DNA of 64,000 nt, from contig CANRGX010000006.1 of assembly GCA_947630215.1 (NCBI GenBank), forward strand, positions 30,407-94,406. Reading direction: 5' to 3'. Source of the stretch: an uncultured Eisenbergiella sp. GTDB taxonomy: Bacteria > Bacillota > Clostridia > Lachnospirales > Lachnospiraceae. Shown here piece by piece: positions 25,925 to 34,487 of the stretch. The translations under genes and the position numbers were made by a program. How positions within the stretch are numbered: the first letter of the stretch is position 1; the number at the start of each line of letters is the position of its first letter. A model generated the notes under the pieces. The model was not told the origin of the DNA. It saw only the letters and a list, made by a program, of their open reading frames with translations, and did not search any database.

Positions 25925-27373
25925 ATGAAGAACATTTTGTTTGTGGCGTCAGAGGGGGTGCCCTTTATCAAGACCGGCGGCCTTGCGGATGTGGTCGGTT
26001 CGCTGCCGAAATGTATCGACAAGGAATATTACGATGTGCGGGTGATACTACCCAAGTATAACTGTATGCACCAGAATAAGAAGGATATGCTCCGCTACCG
26101 GGATCATTTTTACATGGATTTCCACTGGAAAAATGAGTATGTGGGGATTCTGGAGGCAGAATATAACGGCATTCAGTATTATTTTATAGATAACGAATAC
26201 TACTTTAACGGCTTTAAGCCTTACTGTGACAACGCGCTGTTTGAAATTGAGAAGTTCGCGTTTTTCTCCAAGGCGGCGCTTTCCATTCTGCCGGTGATCG
26301 GGTTCCGGCCGGATCTGATCCATTGTCATGACTGGCAGACGGGCCTGATTCCGGTCTATCTGCACGAACGGTTCGGAGAGGGAGAGTTTTATAAGGGCAT
26401 CAAGACCGTGATGACCATTCACAATCTGAAATTCCAGGGGAAATGGAGCATCCGGGAGGTGCAGGATATCACCGGGCTTCCTTTCAGCTATTTCACGCCG
26501 GATAAACTGGAGGCCTATAAGGACGCCAATCTGTTAAAGGGCGGACTGGTTTACGCGGACGCCATTACGACGGTGAGCGATACCTATGCAAAGGAAATTC
26601 AGACCCCGTTTTACGGCGAGGGGCTGGACGGCCTGATGCGGGCCAGACAGCACGATCTGCGGGGAATCGTAAACGGCATCGATTACGATGATTTCAGCCC
26701 GGATAAGGATCGCTACATCGTGAAACCCTACAACGCGGTGAATTTCCGCAAGGAGAAGATCAAGAACAAGAGAGCACTGCAGGAGGAGCTGGGGCTGGAA
26801 AAGAACGACAGGACGATGATGATCGGCATTGTCTCCCGTCTGACTGATCAGAAGGGATTTGATCTGATCGCCTATGTGATGGATGAGCTCTGTCAGGACA
26901 ATGTGCAGATCGTGGTGCTGGGCACCGGCGAAGAACGCTATGAGAATATGTTCCGCCACTTTGCCTGGAAGTACAACGGGAAGGTTTCGGCGCAGATCTA
27001 CTACTCCGAGGAGCTGTCCCACAAGATCTATGCGGCCAGCGACGCGTTTTTGATGCCGTCCCTGTTTGAGCCCTGCGGACTGAGCCAGCTGATGAGCCTG
27101 CGTTACGGCACGGTTCCCATTGTCCGGGAGACCGGCGGCTTAAAGGATACGGTGGAGCCGTACAACGAGTATGAATCCACCGGAACCGGGTTTTCCTTTA
27201 CGAACTATAACGCGCATGAAATGCTGCGCACCATCCGCTATGCGGAGCAGATCTATTACGATAAAAAACGCGAGTGGAACAAGATTGTGGATCGGGCCAT
27301 GGCGGCAGACTTTTCCTGGTATGTATCGGCGAAGAAGTATCAGGAGATGTACGACTGGCTGATTGGAAGGTAA
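25925..27373 (+). CDS. glgA: Glycogen synthase (ADP-glucose type)
   Basis: A 482-residue GT5 glycosyltransferase that extends alpha-1,4-glucan from ADP-glucose. It has the N-terminal substrate motif KTGGLADVVGSLP, HCHDWQTGL, NGIDYDDFSP, and the C-terminal retaining-GT Glu region FEPCGLSQLMSLRYGTVPIV. The ATG at 25925 follows GGGAGGATACGAC. No other glg genes are adjacent, and a strong terminator follows, so it appears monocistronic. Confidence 0.95.
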   Translation: MKNILFVASEGVPFIKTGGLADVVGSLPKCIDKEYYDVRVILPKYNCMHQNKKDMLRYRDHFYMDFHWKNEYVGILEAEYNGIQYYFIDNEYYFNGFKPYCDNALFEIEKFAFFSKAALSILPVIGFRPDLIHCHDWQTGLIPVYLHERFGEGEFYKGIKTVMTIHNLKFQGKWSIREVQDITGLPFSYFTPDKLEAYKDANLLKGGLVYADAITTVSDTYAKEIQTPFYGEGLDGLMRARQHDLRGIVNGIDYDDFSPDKDRYIVKPYNAVNFRKEKIKNKRALQEELGLEKNDRTMMIGIVSRLTDQKGFDLIAYVMDELCQDNVQIVVLGTGEERYENMFRHFAWKYNGKVSAQIYYSEELSHKIYAASDAFLMPSLFEPCGLSQLMSLRYGTVPIVRETGGLKDTVEPYNEYESTGTGFSFTNYNAHEMLRTIRYAEQIYYDKKREWNKIVDRAMAADFSWYVSAKKYQEMYDWLIGR

Positions 27374-27405
27374 AACATACAGACAGCAAAAGAAAGACCT
27401 GTTAC

Positions 27406-27444
27406 ATACACCGGGGCATTTGGACGCCCCGGTGTATATTTTTT
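27406..27444 (+). terminator. Terminator after glgA
   Basis: ATACACCGGGGC (27406-27417) pairs with GCCCCGGTGTAT (27426-27437) with an 8-base loop, followed by ATTTTTT. Confidence 0.92.
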
Positions 27445-27501
27445 GGCAGAACGGGTATTCTCTCCATAAAAAAGATCCGACAGGAAAAGGGAGAGATGCA
27501 G

Positions 27502-28419
27502 ATGAAACGGATCGGAGAATGGAAGCTTTTTGTTTTGCTGCTCTGTCTGCCGGCAGTTTTGTTGTCCGCCTGCCATGTGAGCACGGTGGATCCGCCCGAA
27601 ACAAAGGAAAGCGGGCAGGAGGAAAGTAGGCAGGGAAAAGAACAACAGGAGGAGGGCAACGGGGAGGAAAGTGACCCGGCACAGGAGGATATGGCGGCCA
27701 ATGCAGCCGGAAGCCGTGAAACGCAGGCGGATCGCCTGGCGGGGGGAGGAACGGGCGAACTGACCTACGAGGTATCCTCTCTGGATCGGCAGTACACGGC
27801 GGAGGACGGGACGGTCATCTTTCAGGCGAAGATATCCTATCCCAGTTTTTCGGGGCCGGCAGAAGGGACAGAGGCGATCAACCTCTTTTTCCGGAACTGG
27901 GTGGCTGCGAAAATAAGAGAGTATGAGGAGGGGGAGGACTCGCTTTGGCACTCCGCGCTGGAGGTTTACCGGGAAAGCCGGGACAGCGGCTGGATGGGCC
28001 CCTGGAGCGAGGAATACCGGGTGTCCTCCGTCAGAGTACAGAGCGGCTATCTGAGCGTTTTGCTGGATTCCTATTTGGAAGAAGGGGGCGCTCATGGAAT
28101 GCCCTGCCGGGAAGGATATGTCTTCCGCGTGCGGGACGGACAGCCGGTGGATCTGACGGAGATGAGCGAGATGACGCGGGTAGAATGGGACAAGCTGTTG
28201 CGCGCCCGGTTTGCGGATCTGATTGATAAAGAGGACGCATCGCTGTTTTATGAGGACGCTTCCGAACGGATCAAGACCTACGATATGGGGCGGGCGGACT
28301 ATTATTTTGCCGCGGACGGCATCGTCTTTTATCTGGCGCCCTATGAGATCGCCCCCTATGCCACCGGGTATGTGGAAATTCTGATCCCCTATGAGGAGGC
28401 GTGCCTGAAGGAGGAATAA
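27502..28419 (+). CDS. Lipoprotein with DUF4163/DUF3298-type domain
   Basis: A 305-residue predicted lipoprotein: signal with lipobox LLSAC at residues ~18-22, a Glu/Gln-rich spacer to ~75, then a DUF4163/DUF3298-like module (YTAEDGTVIFQAKISYPSF, then GGAHGMPCREGYVFRVRDG and FAADGIVFYLAPYEIAPYATG). This module occurs in PdaC-type deacetylases and in the anti-sigma factor RsiV, where it is extracellular. Here no catalytic domain is attached. ATG 27502 is 8 bases after GGGAG; ATG 27496 is too close. The function is unknown. Confidence 0.8.
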   Translation: MKRIGEWKLFVLLLCLPAVLLSACHVSTVDPPETKESGQEESRQGKEQQEEGNGEESDPAQEDMAANAAGSRETQADRLAGGGTGELTYEVSSLDRQYTAEDGTVIFQAKISYPSFSGPAEGTEAINLFFRNWVAAKIREYEEGEDSLWHSALEVYRESRDSGWMGPWSEEYRVSSVRVQSGYLSVLLDSYLEEGGAHGMPCREGYVFRVRDGQPVDLTEMSEMTRVEWDKLLRARFADLIDKEDASLFYEDASERIKTYDMGRADYYFAADGIVFYLAPYEIAPYATGYVEILIPYEEACLKEE

Positions 28420-28434
28420 AACCTGCGGGCGAAA

Positions 28435-28465
28435 TGAATAAAGCCCGTCCGCAGGAGGCATACTG
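28435..28465 (+). promoter_or_regulatory. Predicted sigma-G promoter of the CotF-like pair
   Basis: TGAATA (28435-28440) is an exact sigma-G -35. CATACTG (28459-28465) is 6 of 7 to the -10 consensus CATACTA. The spacer is 18 bp, within the normal 17-18. The leader to the first gene (~130 bases) contains an imperfect hairpin at about 28478-28527 (AGGGGACG with CGTCCCT, inner CGGC with GCCG). An inverted repeat (CCTGCGGGC with GCCCGTCCGCAGG, 28422-28454) overlaps the promoter. Confidence 0.5.
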
Positions 28466-28600
28466 TAACCGTAAGCCGTAGGGGACGAAACGGCGTAAAA
28501 AAGCCGCAGCGTCCCTGCGTGACACAAAAACCCAAAGTGCGCCGGCTTTTGCGGACAGGCAAAGACGCAAGCTGCACGGCCGGCGGGAAGGAGGCAGAGC

Positions 28601-28786
28601 ATGGCGAATTTATCGGAGTTGGAGCTGCAGAATCTGCGGCATCTGATCGGAGGGTACGACACGACCCACTGCAAGCTGCAGGAGTATGCGGACTGCGCGC
28701 AGGATCCGAAGGTGAAGCAGTTTTTTGAAAAAGGGGCGAAATCCGCAATGGAGAACAAGCAGGCCCTGATGAAGTTTTTGCAGTAG
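28601..28786 (+). CDS. Small CotF-like helical protein 1
   Basis: A 61-residue, all-helical protein (NLSELELQNLRHLIGGYDTT, then CAQDPKVKQFFEKGAKSA). The pattern resembles one half of a CotF/ferritin-like spore-coat domain: a helix with a Leu/His-rich face, then a DPKV turn and a second helix. It follows GGAAGGAGGC, is 25 bases before a related gene, and lies behind a sigma-G-type promoter. The coat or forespore role is inferred from family resemblance and promoter only. Confidence 0.7.
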   Translation: MANLSELELQNLRHLIGGYDTTHCKLQEYADCAQDPKVKQFFEKGAKSAMENKQALMKFLQ

Positions 28787-28811
28787 CCCACAGCGGCGGA
28801 AGGGAGACAGT

Positions 28812-29069
28812 ATGATCGAAGAAAAGACAATGGTGGCGGACACGCTGACCGGTATCAACGGAGAACTGATCCGTTTCGGCGAGATGATCCCCCAGACGGA
28901 AAATCAGGAGCTCAAGACCACGTTAAAGCAGTTCCGCAACGCCTGTGAACAGTCCCAGGAGGAGCTGTACCAGATCGCCAGGGAAAAGGCCTATTATGTG
29001 CCGGCCAGCAAGGCGACCCAGGAGGAAATTGATCACGTCAAGAGCCTGTTTACCCAAAAGACAAACTGA
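28812..29069 (+). CDS. Small CotF-like helical protein 2
   Basis: An 85-residue helical protein (EEKTMVADTLTGINGELIRF, then TENQELKTTLKQFRNACEQS and QIAREKAYYVPASKATQEEI). It matches the CotF-type spore-coat pattern D-L...N.ELR..L......Q..I....YY. It is cotranscribed with the 61-residue protein, and a terminator follows. The two may form a heteromeric four-helix unit. Confidence 0.75.
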   Translation: MIEEKTMVADTLTGINGELIRFGEMIPQTENQELKTTLKQFRNACEQSQEELYQIAREKAYYVPASKATQEEIDHVKSLFTQKTN

Positions 29070-29134
29070 GACGGTACAGGTTTTGTACGTTCCCAGCGGG
29101 AATTCCCAGCGGGCATTCCCGCAGGAAAAAAGGA

Positions 29135-29169
29135 CGGGGCTCCTCTCAAAAAGGAGGGCCCCGCTTTTT
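29135..29169. terminator. Bidirectional terminator between the CotF-like genes and rqcH
   Basis: CGGGGC-TCCTC and GGAGG-GCCCCG form a stem closed by an A-rich loop. A T run follows on the plus strand (29165-29169) and an A run precedes it (29126-29131), which is a T run on the minus strand, so it can serve both convergent units. Confidence 0.8.
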
Positions 29170-29175
29170 GACGGC

Positions 29176-30942
29176 CTATTCTACGGCGCGGATATCGGAA
29201 ATATCCGGATCGATCAGCATGGAATAGTTGGTGTGGTAAATCACAAATCCCGGCTTGGCGCCGGCCACTTTGCGCACCTGTTTTTTCTCCACATAGTCCA
29301 CCTCCACCTTGTCCTGGGAACGTCCCTTGGAGTAGTGGGCGGCCAGACGCGCGGCCTCCTCGAAGGTGGAATCGGGCAGCGGGCGTCCCTCTGTTTTTAC
29401 GATGACGTGGGAACCGGGCCTGCCCTTGGCGTGGAACCACCAGTCGTTTCCGGAGGCAAACCGGAAGGTCAGTTCCTCGTTTTGCAGATTATTTTTTCCC
29501 ACATACATATGAAATCCGTCGCTGCTGAGATAGTGGAAGGGGCGGCTGGTGATCTTTCCCCTTTTTTCCCCGCTTTTGCGGCGGAGATACCCGCTTTCGA
29601 TGAGCTCCTCCCGGATCTGAATCAGATCCTCCTCCTTCTGCGCGATATCCAGCGCGACGGAGATGGATTCCAGGTGGAGGATTTCGGCCTCCACTTCCCG
29701 GGTCAGTTCCGAAAGGGCCTCAAAGGTGCGTTTTTGTTTGTTGTATTTTTCAAAATAGCGTTTTGCGTTTTCTCCCGCGCTCAAAAGGGGATCCAAAGGG
29801 ATGGTGACAGGCTGTCCGGTATAGTAATTGACTGCCTTTAGGGAATCCGCCCCGGGCGGACAGTCGTAGCCATAGGTGTTGAGCAGTTCCCCGTAAATCC
29901 GGTATTGCTCCCGTTTCTGCGTGTCCCGGATCTGTTTTTGCTGCAGATCGTATTTTTTGACGTTCCGTTCCAGCGCGGTGGAAACGATCCGGCGCAGATC
30001 GGCGGAGCGCTGCCGGATGCGGGTGATCCGGTTTTTCTCCGCGTAGTAATCGCAAAGAAGGGCCGAAATGCTGTCGTATTCCCGGCGCAGGGCAGCCGGA
30101 TAGGAGGTGAGGGGGACGGCGGCATATTCGGCGGGCACCCGGTTTTCATAAACGATGCAGGGGGCAAACTGCCCCTGCCGTACCGTTTCCATCAGGGCAG
30201 AGAAGGACTGCCAGAGCGCCTCTTTTTCTTCCTCCTGCAAAGACAGCGCGCTGCGATCCCCGTCGATATGACTGCGGGAACAGATTTCGTGCGCGATGGC
30301 CGGGGAGAGTCCCGTGCAGGAAAGATAGAGCGCCTTATAACATTCCTGCGGCCGGGAGAGGACGCGGGACCAAAAAAGGGAGCGATCCAAAGTGAGAGGA
30401 TCCAGTTTTTCCTGTGTCTGCACAATGAACCAGCGTTTGCCCGGCAGCACCTCCCGCACGGAGCTGACAAAGGCGGAAATATGCTTGATACTGTCGAGAA
30501 TCGTATCGTTTTCGTCGCAGAAAATGATGTTGCTGTGTTTGCCCATGAGTTCCACGATCAGTTTTTTGCGGCGCAGATCCCCCATCTCATCCAGATGCTC
30601 GATCTCAAAAAGGAGGATTCGTTCCAGCCCCGGCTGGGTGACGGAGACAATCCTGCCGTTCTGCAGATGCTTGCGCAGAAGCATACAGAAATTGGGGGCG
30701 GTCAGGGGACTCGGTTTGTTTTCCCCGGTCAGATAAAGGAGCGGCAGGGAAGCGCTGGCGGAAATGCACAGGCGCAGCTGTCCGGCCGCGGCAGCGTCGG
30801 GCAGCCGCCGGTTGGGAGCCGTCTTTATGGTCAGAAGCAGCTCGTCCGGCTCCGGCTGTGCGATCTTGGACAGCCTGCCGTCGGAGAGCAGCGTATGGAG
30901 TTCTTTTGCCAGACAGGCGATGGTAATTCCGTCAAAAGCCAT
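29176..30942 (-). CDS. rqcH: RqcH/NFACT ribosome quality-control protein
   Basis: A 588-residue NFACT protein (Rqc2/NEMF homologue, formerly called fibronectin-binding protein A). It has the NFACT-N domain (MAFDGITIACLAKELHTLL), HhH and coiled-coil regions, and the NFACT-R domain (FHYLSSDGFHMYVGKNNLQN, then DWWFHAKGRPGSHVIVK). In Firmicutes it binds stalled 50S subunits and directs alanine tailing of nascent chains. It is on the minus strand, convergent with the CotF-like pair and divergent from yicC. Confidence 0.94.
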   Translation of the reverse strand: MAFDGITIACLAKELHTLLSDGRLSKIAQPEPDELLLTIKTAPNRRLPDAAAAGQLRLCISASASLPLLYLTGENKPSPLTAPNFCMLLRKHLQNGRIVSVTQPGLERILLFEIEHLDEMGDLRRKKLIVELMGKHSNIIFCDENDTILDSIKHISAFVSSVREVLPGKRWFIVQTQEKLDPLTLDRSLFWSRVLSRPQECYKALYLSCTGLSPAIAHEICSRSHIDGDRSALSLQEEEKEALWQSFSALMETVRQGQFAPCIVYENRVPAEYAAVPLTSYPAALRREYDSISALLCDYYAEKNRITRIRQRSADLRRIVSTALERNVKKYDLQQKQIRDTQKREQYRIYGELLNTYGYDCPPGADSLKAVNYYTGQPVTIPLDPLLSAGENAKRYFEKYNKQKRTFEALSELTREVEAEILHLESISVALDIAQKEEDLIQIREELIESGYLRRKSGEKRGKITSRPFHYLSSDGFHMYVGKNNLQNEELTFRFASGNDWWFHAKGRPGSHVIVKTEGRPLPDSTFEEAARLAAHYSKGRSQDKVEVDYVEKKQVRKVAGAKPGFVIYHTNYSMLIDPDISDIRAVE

Positions 30943-30985
30943 CTGCGTCAGTTCCTTTCCTTTCCGAAAATGGATGTCTGCCGTT

Positions 30986-30991
30986 AGTATA
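30986..30991 (-). promoter_or_regulatory. Extended -10 element of the rqcH promoter
   Basis: On the minus strand the sequence reads CTGTTATACT, i.e. TGT followed by TATACT, an extended -10 element about 45 bases before the rqcH start. No strong -35 is visible; the region overlaps the opposing yicC promoter. Confidence 0.5.
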
Positions 30992-31000
30992 ACAGAATAC

Positions 31001-31029
31001 TTGACGGAAGGAAAGCCTTACTTTATAAT
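31001..31029 (+). promoter_or_regulatory. Sigma-A promoter of yicC
   Basis: TTGACG (31001-31006) and TATAAT (31024-31029) are 17 bp apart. The yicC start lies 40 bases downstream behind AGAGGAGG. Confidence 0.85.
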
Positions 31030-31069
31030 GGGGAAGATAAGGTGGGGTTTTTTCGCAGAGGAGGTACAG

Positions 31070-31948
31070 ATGATTAAAAGTATGACAGGTTTCGGCAGCT
31101 GTGAGATCTCTGAAGCCGGTCGCAAATTCACGGTAGAGATGAAGTCGGTCAACCACAGGTATCTGGATGTGAACTTAAAGATGCCCAAGCGCCTGAATTT
31201 CTTTGAAGCCGCTATCCGCAGCCTGTTGAAGGAATATATGCAGCGCGGCAAAGTGGATATTTTCATTTCCTATGAGGAAGAAGCGGGCGAGGATATCTGC
31301 ATCCGTTACAACCGGGATATCGCGGCCAAATATCTGGAATATCTGAGACAGATGGCGGTAGATTTCAAAATGGCGGACAATGTGGATCTGCTGGCGCTTT
31401 CCCGTTTCCCGGAGGTCTTTTCCATGGAAGAAGCGCAGATAGACGAGCAGGGACTGTGGAAGCTGCTGGAGAAGGCGCTGCGGGGGGCGGCCCAGGGACT
31501 GTCCGATTCCCGGATCCGGGAAGGCGAGCAGCTGAAGGCGGATCTGGACGGCAAGCTGGAGGAGATGGCCGGTCATGTGGCCTTTCTGGAAGAACGTTCC
31601 CCTCAGATCGTGGCAGAGTACCGCAGGAAGATAAACGAGCGGATGCGGGAGATTCTGGGGGATATCCGGGTAGATGAGGGACGGCTGCTGACGGAGGTTG
31701 CCATATTTGCGGATAAGGTGTGTGTGGACGAGGAGATCGTGCGTCTGACAAGTCATGTGGCCGCCATGCGCCATGCGCTCAAAGAGGGCGGAAGCATCGG
31801 GCGCAAGCTGGACTTTCTGGCCCAGGAGATGAACCGGGAGGCCAACACCATTCTGTCCAAGACGACGGATCTGGCGATCTCGGAAAGAGGGATTGAGTTA
31901 AAGACGCTGATTGAAAAGGTGCGCGAGCAGATCCAGAATATCGAGTGA
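31070..31948 (+). CDS. YicC family endoribonuclease-like protein
   Basis: A 292-residue YicC/YloC protein. It has the N-terminal signature MIKSMTGFG, NHRYLDVNLKMP, and the C-terminal EGGSIGRKLDFLAQEMNREA plus NTILSKTTD. Family members have been linked to RNA turnover and stationary-phase survival. It heads the conserved yicC-remA-rpoZ cluster. Confidence 0.92.
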   Translation: MIKSMTGFGSCEISEAGRKFTVEMKSVNHRYLDVNLKMPKRLNFFEAAIRSLLKEYMQRGKVDIFISYEEEAGEDICIRYNRDIAAKYLEYLRQMAVDFKMADNVDLLALSRFPEVFSMEEAQIDEQGLWKLLEKALRGAAQGLSDSRIREGEQLKADLDGKLEEMAGHVAFLEERSPQIVAEYRRKINERMREILGDIRVDEGRLLTEVAIFADKVCVDEEIVRLTSHVAAMRHALKEGGSIGRKLDFLAQEMNREANTILSKTTDLAISERGIELKTLIEKVREQIQNIE

Positions 31949-31976
31949 GCGCCCTGTAGGGCGGAAAGAGGGCAGA

Positions 31977-32261
31977 GTGAGCCAGTTTATTCATATCGGA
32001 TTTGGAAATATTGTAAACACGGATAAGATCATCGCCGTGGTCAGTCCCGAGTCCGCGCCGGTCAAGCGGCTGGTGCAGAAGGCAAAGGAGACGGGGACGG
32101 CGGTGGACGCGACCCAGGGCCGCAGAACCAAGGCCGTCCTGGTGATGGAAAACAGTCAGTTGATTTTATCTGCGCTGCTGCCCGAGACGATTTGCGCCAG
32201 GACACAGGGCAGGGAGTTAAAGAGCGCCGGAGGCAGGGAAGAAGACGTCGGCGAACAGTGA
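31977..32261 (+). CDS. remA: RemA family (DUF370) DNA-binding regulator
   Basis: A 94-residue protein matching RemA: FIHIGFGNIVNTDKIIAVVS, PESAPVKRLVQKAKE, DATQGRRTKAVLVMENSQLI, LSALLPETI. In B. subtilis RemA activates biofilm-matrix and osmoprotection genes. A GTG start at 31977 follows AAAGAGGGCAGA. The C-terminal ~15 residues are variable. It lies 28 bases after yicC. Confidence 0.92.
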   Translation: MSQFIHIGFGNIVNTDKIIAVVSPESAPVKRLVQKAKETGTAVDATQGRRTKAVLVMENSQLILSALLPETICARTQGRELKSAGGREEDVGEQ

Positions 32262-32342
32262 CGGCCTGCCGGCTGCCGCCGGGAAAAAAGGGAAAAGAAG
32301 TGCGGAACACAGACCGCAGCTATGTGGAAAGGAGAAAGAAAA

Positions 32343-32597
32343 ATGTTGCATCCGTCCTATTCTGATTTGATGAGGGTCATTAACAGCGAGGTGGAGCCGG
32401 GAGACGAAAAGGTTGTCAACAGCCGGTATTCCATCGTGATGGCTACGTCCAAGCGGGCCAGGCAGATCATTGCCGGACATGAGCCGATGGTAAAGGCGAA
32501 GGAAGGGGAGAAGCCGCTTTCTATCGCCGTTGAGGAATTTATGCAGGGCAAGATCCGCATCCTGGGCGATGAGGAGGAGCAGGAGCAGGAGGCGTAA
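32343..32597 (+). CDS. rpoZ: RNA polymerase omega subunit
   Basis: An 84-residue omega subunit. It has MLHPSYSDLMRVIN, NSRYSIVMATSKRARQI and KPLSIAVEEFMQGKI. ATG 32343 follows AAAGGAGAAAG. In many Firmicutes gmk sits between remA and rpoZ, but here only 81 bases separate them. Its stop overlaps the rimO start (TAATG). Confidence 0.92.
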   Translation: MLHPSYSDLMRVINSEVEPGDEKVVNSRYSIVMATSKRARQIIAGHEPMVKAKEGEKPLSIAVEEFMQGKIRILGDEEEQEQEA

Positions 32598-33934
32598 TGC
32601 GAATCCTGTTTGTATCCCTGGGCTGCGATAAAAATTTAGTGGATTCGGAGATGATGATCGCCCAGCTGGCCCGAAGCGGCCACACCTTCACAGACGACGA
32701 GGCGGAGGCGGAGGCAGTGATCGTCAACAGCTGCTGTTTTATCGGAGACGCCAAGGAAGAAAGTATCCAGACCATTCTGCAGTTCGCCCAGCGAAAGAAC
32801 GAGGGCACCTTAAAGGCGCTGATCGTATGCGGCTGCCTGGCACAGCGGTACCAAAAGGAAATCCGGGAGGAAATCCCGGAGGTGGACGCGCTGGTGGGGA
32901 CGACCGCCATCGACCGGATTGTGCGGACGGTGGAGTCTGTCCTGGAAGAAAAGCCGGAAGATGCCGTGGAGGATCCGGAACGCGCCTGCGTCTGCGGGAT
33001 GCCCAGAAGCGTCACCACGGGAGGGCATTACGCGTATCTGAAAATCGCGGAGGGCTGCAATAAACGCTGTACCTACTGTGTGATTCCTTCCGTGCGCGGC
33101 GGATACCGTTCCGTTCCCATGGAGGAGCTGATCCGCCAGGCACGCACGCTGGCGGAGGGCGGTGTCAAAGAACTGATTCTGGTGGCCCAGGAGACCACGC
33201 TTTACGGGACGGATCTGTACGGCGAGAAGGCTTTGCCCAGGCTTTTGCACGAACTGGCCGGAATCGAGGGCATTGTCTGGATCCGGCTTTTGTATTGTTA
33301 TCCGGAGGAAATCACCCAGGCGCTCATCGACGCCATCCGCAGGGAAAAGAAGGTCTGTCATTATCTGGACATTCCCATCCAGCACGCCTCGGATCGGATT
33401 CTGGCCAAAATGGGGCGGCGCACCCGGCGGGAGGAGCTCGAGACGCGGATTGCAAATTTGCGCGCCCAGATTCCCGATATCTGTCTGCGCACCACGCTCA
33501 TTACCGGGTTCCCGGGGGAGACGGAGGAGGATCATGAAGCCTCCCTGGCGTTTGTGGACGCCATGGAGTTTGATCGGCTGGGCGTATTTCCCTATTCCCA
33601 GGAGGAGGGGACGCCGGCGGCCGAAATGCCGGAACAGATCCCGGAGGATGTGAAACTGGCGCGGCAAGCCGAGATCATGGAGCTGCAGCAGGAGATCGCC
33701 TTTGAAAAGGCGGAGGGCCTGGTGGGACAGGTCATGGATGCCATGGTGGAGGGCCGGTTGACGGATGAGGACGCCTATGTCGCCAGAACTTACCGGGACG
33801 CGCCCGACGTGGACGGGTATCTGTTCCTTCGGACCGGGAGGGAGCTCATGACGGGGGATTTTGTCCGGGTCCGGATCACAGGATCTTACGAATACGATCT
33901 GATAGGAGAGTTGGAAGATGAATTTACCGAATAA
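32597..33934 (+). CDS. rimO: Ribosomal protein S12 methylthiotransferase
   Basis: A 445-residue radical-SAM methylthiotransferase. It has an N-terminal UPF0004 domain (FVSLGCDKNLVDSE, which favours RimO over MiaB, with further Cys in NSCCF and VCGC), a radical SAM CxxxCxxC in CNKRCTYCVIPSVRGG, and a C-terminal TRAM domain. It thiomethylates an Asp of ribosomal protein S12. It overlaps pgsA by 17 bases. Confidence 0.95.
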   Translation: MRILFVSLGCDKNLVDSEMMIAQLARSGHTFTDDEAEAEAVIVNSCCFIGDAKEESIQTILQFAQRKNEGTLKALIVCGCLAQRYQKEIREEIPEVDALVGTTAIDRIVRTVESVLEEKPEDAVEDPERACVCGMPRSVTTGGHYAYLKIAEGCNKRCTYCVIPSVRGGYRSVPMEELIRQARTLAEGGVKELILVAQETTLYGTDLYGEKALPRLLHELAGIEGIVWIRLLYCYPEEITQALIDAIRREKKVCHYLDIPIQHASDRILAKMGRRTRREELETRIANLRAQIPDICLRTTLITGFPGETEEDHEASLAFVDAMEFDRLGVFPYSQEEGTPAAEMPEQIPEDVKLARQAEIMELQQEIAFEKAEGLVGQVMDAMVEGRLTDEDAYVARTYRDAPDVDGYLFLRTGRELMTGDFVRVRITGSYEYDLIGELEDEFTE

Positions 33935-34454
33935 GCTGACGGTTGCGCGGGTGATCATGATTCCTTTTTTTGTGGTGTTTCTGCTGACGCCTTTGGGCGG
34001 GGCGGCCTCCAACTGGATTGCGCTGGGGCTGTTTATTGCAGCCAGCCTGACGGATCTTTGGGATGGGAAGATTGCGCGCAAATACGGTCTGGTAACTAAT
34101 TTTGGGAAATTTATGGATCCGCTGGCGGATAAGCTGCTGGTCTGCGCGGCGCTGATCTGTCTGGTGGCGCTGGAGCGGATCCCGGCCTGGATGGTCATTC
34201 TTATCATCAGCAGGGAATTTATCATCAGCGGCTTCCGGCTGATCGCGTCGGACAACGGCCGGGTGATTGCGGCCAGCTATTGGGGAAAATTCAAGACCAC
34301 CTTCCAGATGGTGATGGTCTGCCTGATGATCGCCGACATCAAAGCGCTGTCCGTGCTGACGGACGTGGTGATGTGGGCCGCGCTGATCCTGACGGTGGTT
34401 TCGCTGGCAGACTATATTGTGAAGAACAGGGACGTGTTGGCGGAACAGCACTGA
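33918..34454 (+). CDS. pgsA: Phosphatidylglycerophosphate synthase
   Basis: A 178-residue CDP-alcohol phosphatidyltransferase with the D(x)2DG(x)2AR(x)8G(x)3D(x)3D signature in SLTDLWDGKIARKYG and NFGKFMDPLADKLLV. It makes phosphatidylglycerophosphate for anionic lipids and has four to five membrane helices. It is between rimO and cinA, the common order. Confidence 0.95.
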   Translation: MNLPNKLTVARVIMIPFFVVFLLTPLGGAASNWIALGLFIAASLTDLWDGKIARKYGLVTNFGKFMDPLADKLLVCAALICLVALERIPAWMVILIISREFIISGFRLIASDNGRVIAASYWGKFKTTFQMVMVCLMIADIKALSVLTDVVMWAALILTVVSLADYIVKNRDVLAEQH

Positions 34455-34487
34455 CGGGCCCCGTATGGCCCGGACTGGGGGACAATC

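Noticed and set aside
28545-28600. Possible cyclic-di-GMP riboswitch, from GGCAAAGACGCAAGCTGCACGG
   Set aside because: The ACGCAA element is there, but the GGCAAACC core, the tetraloop-receptor pairing and the flanking P1 stem could not be assembled.
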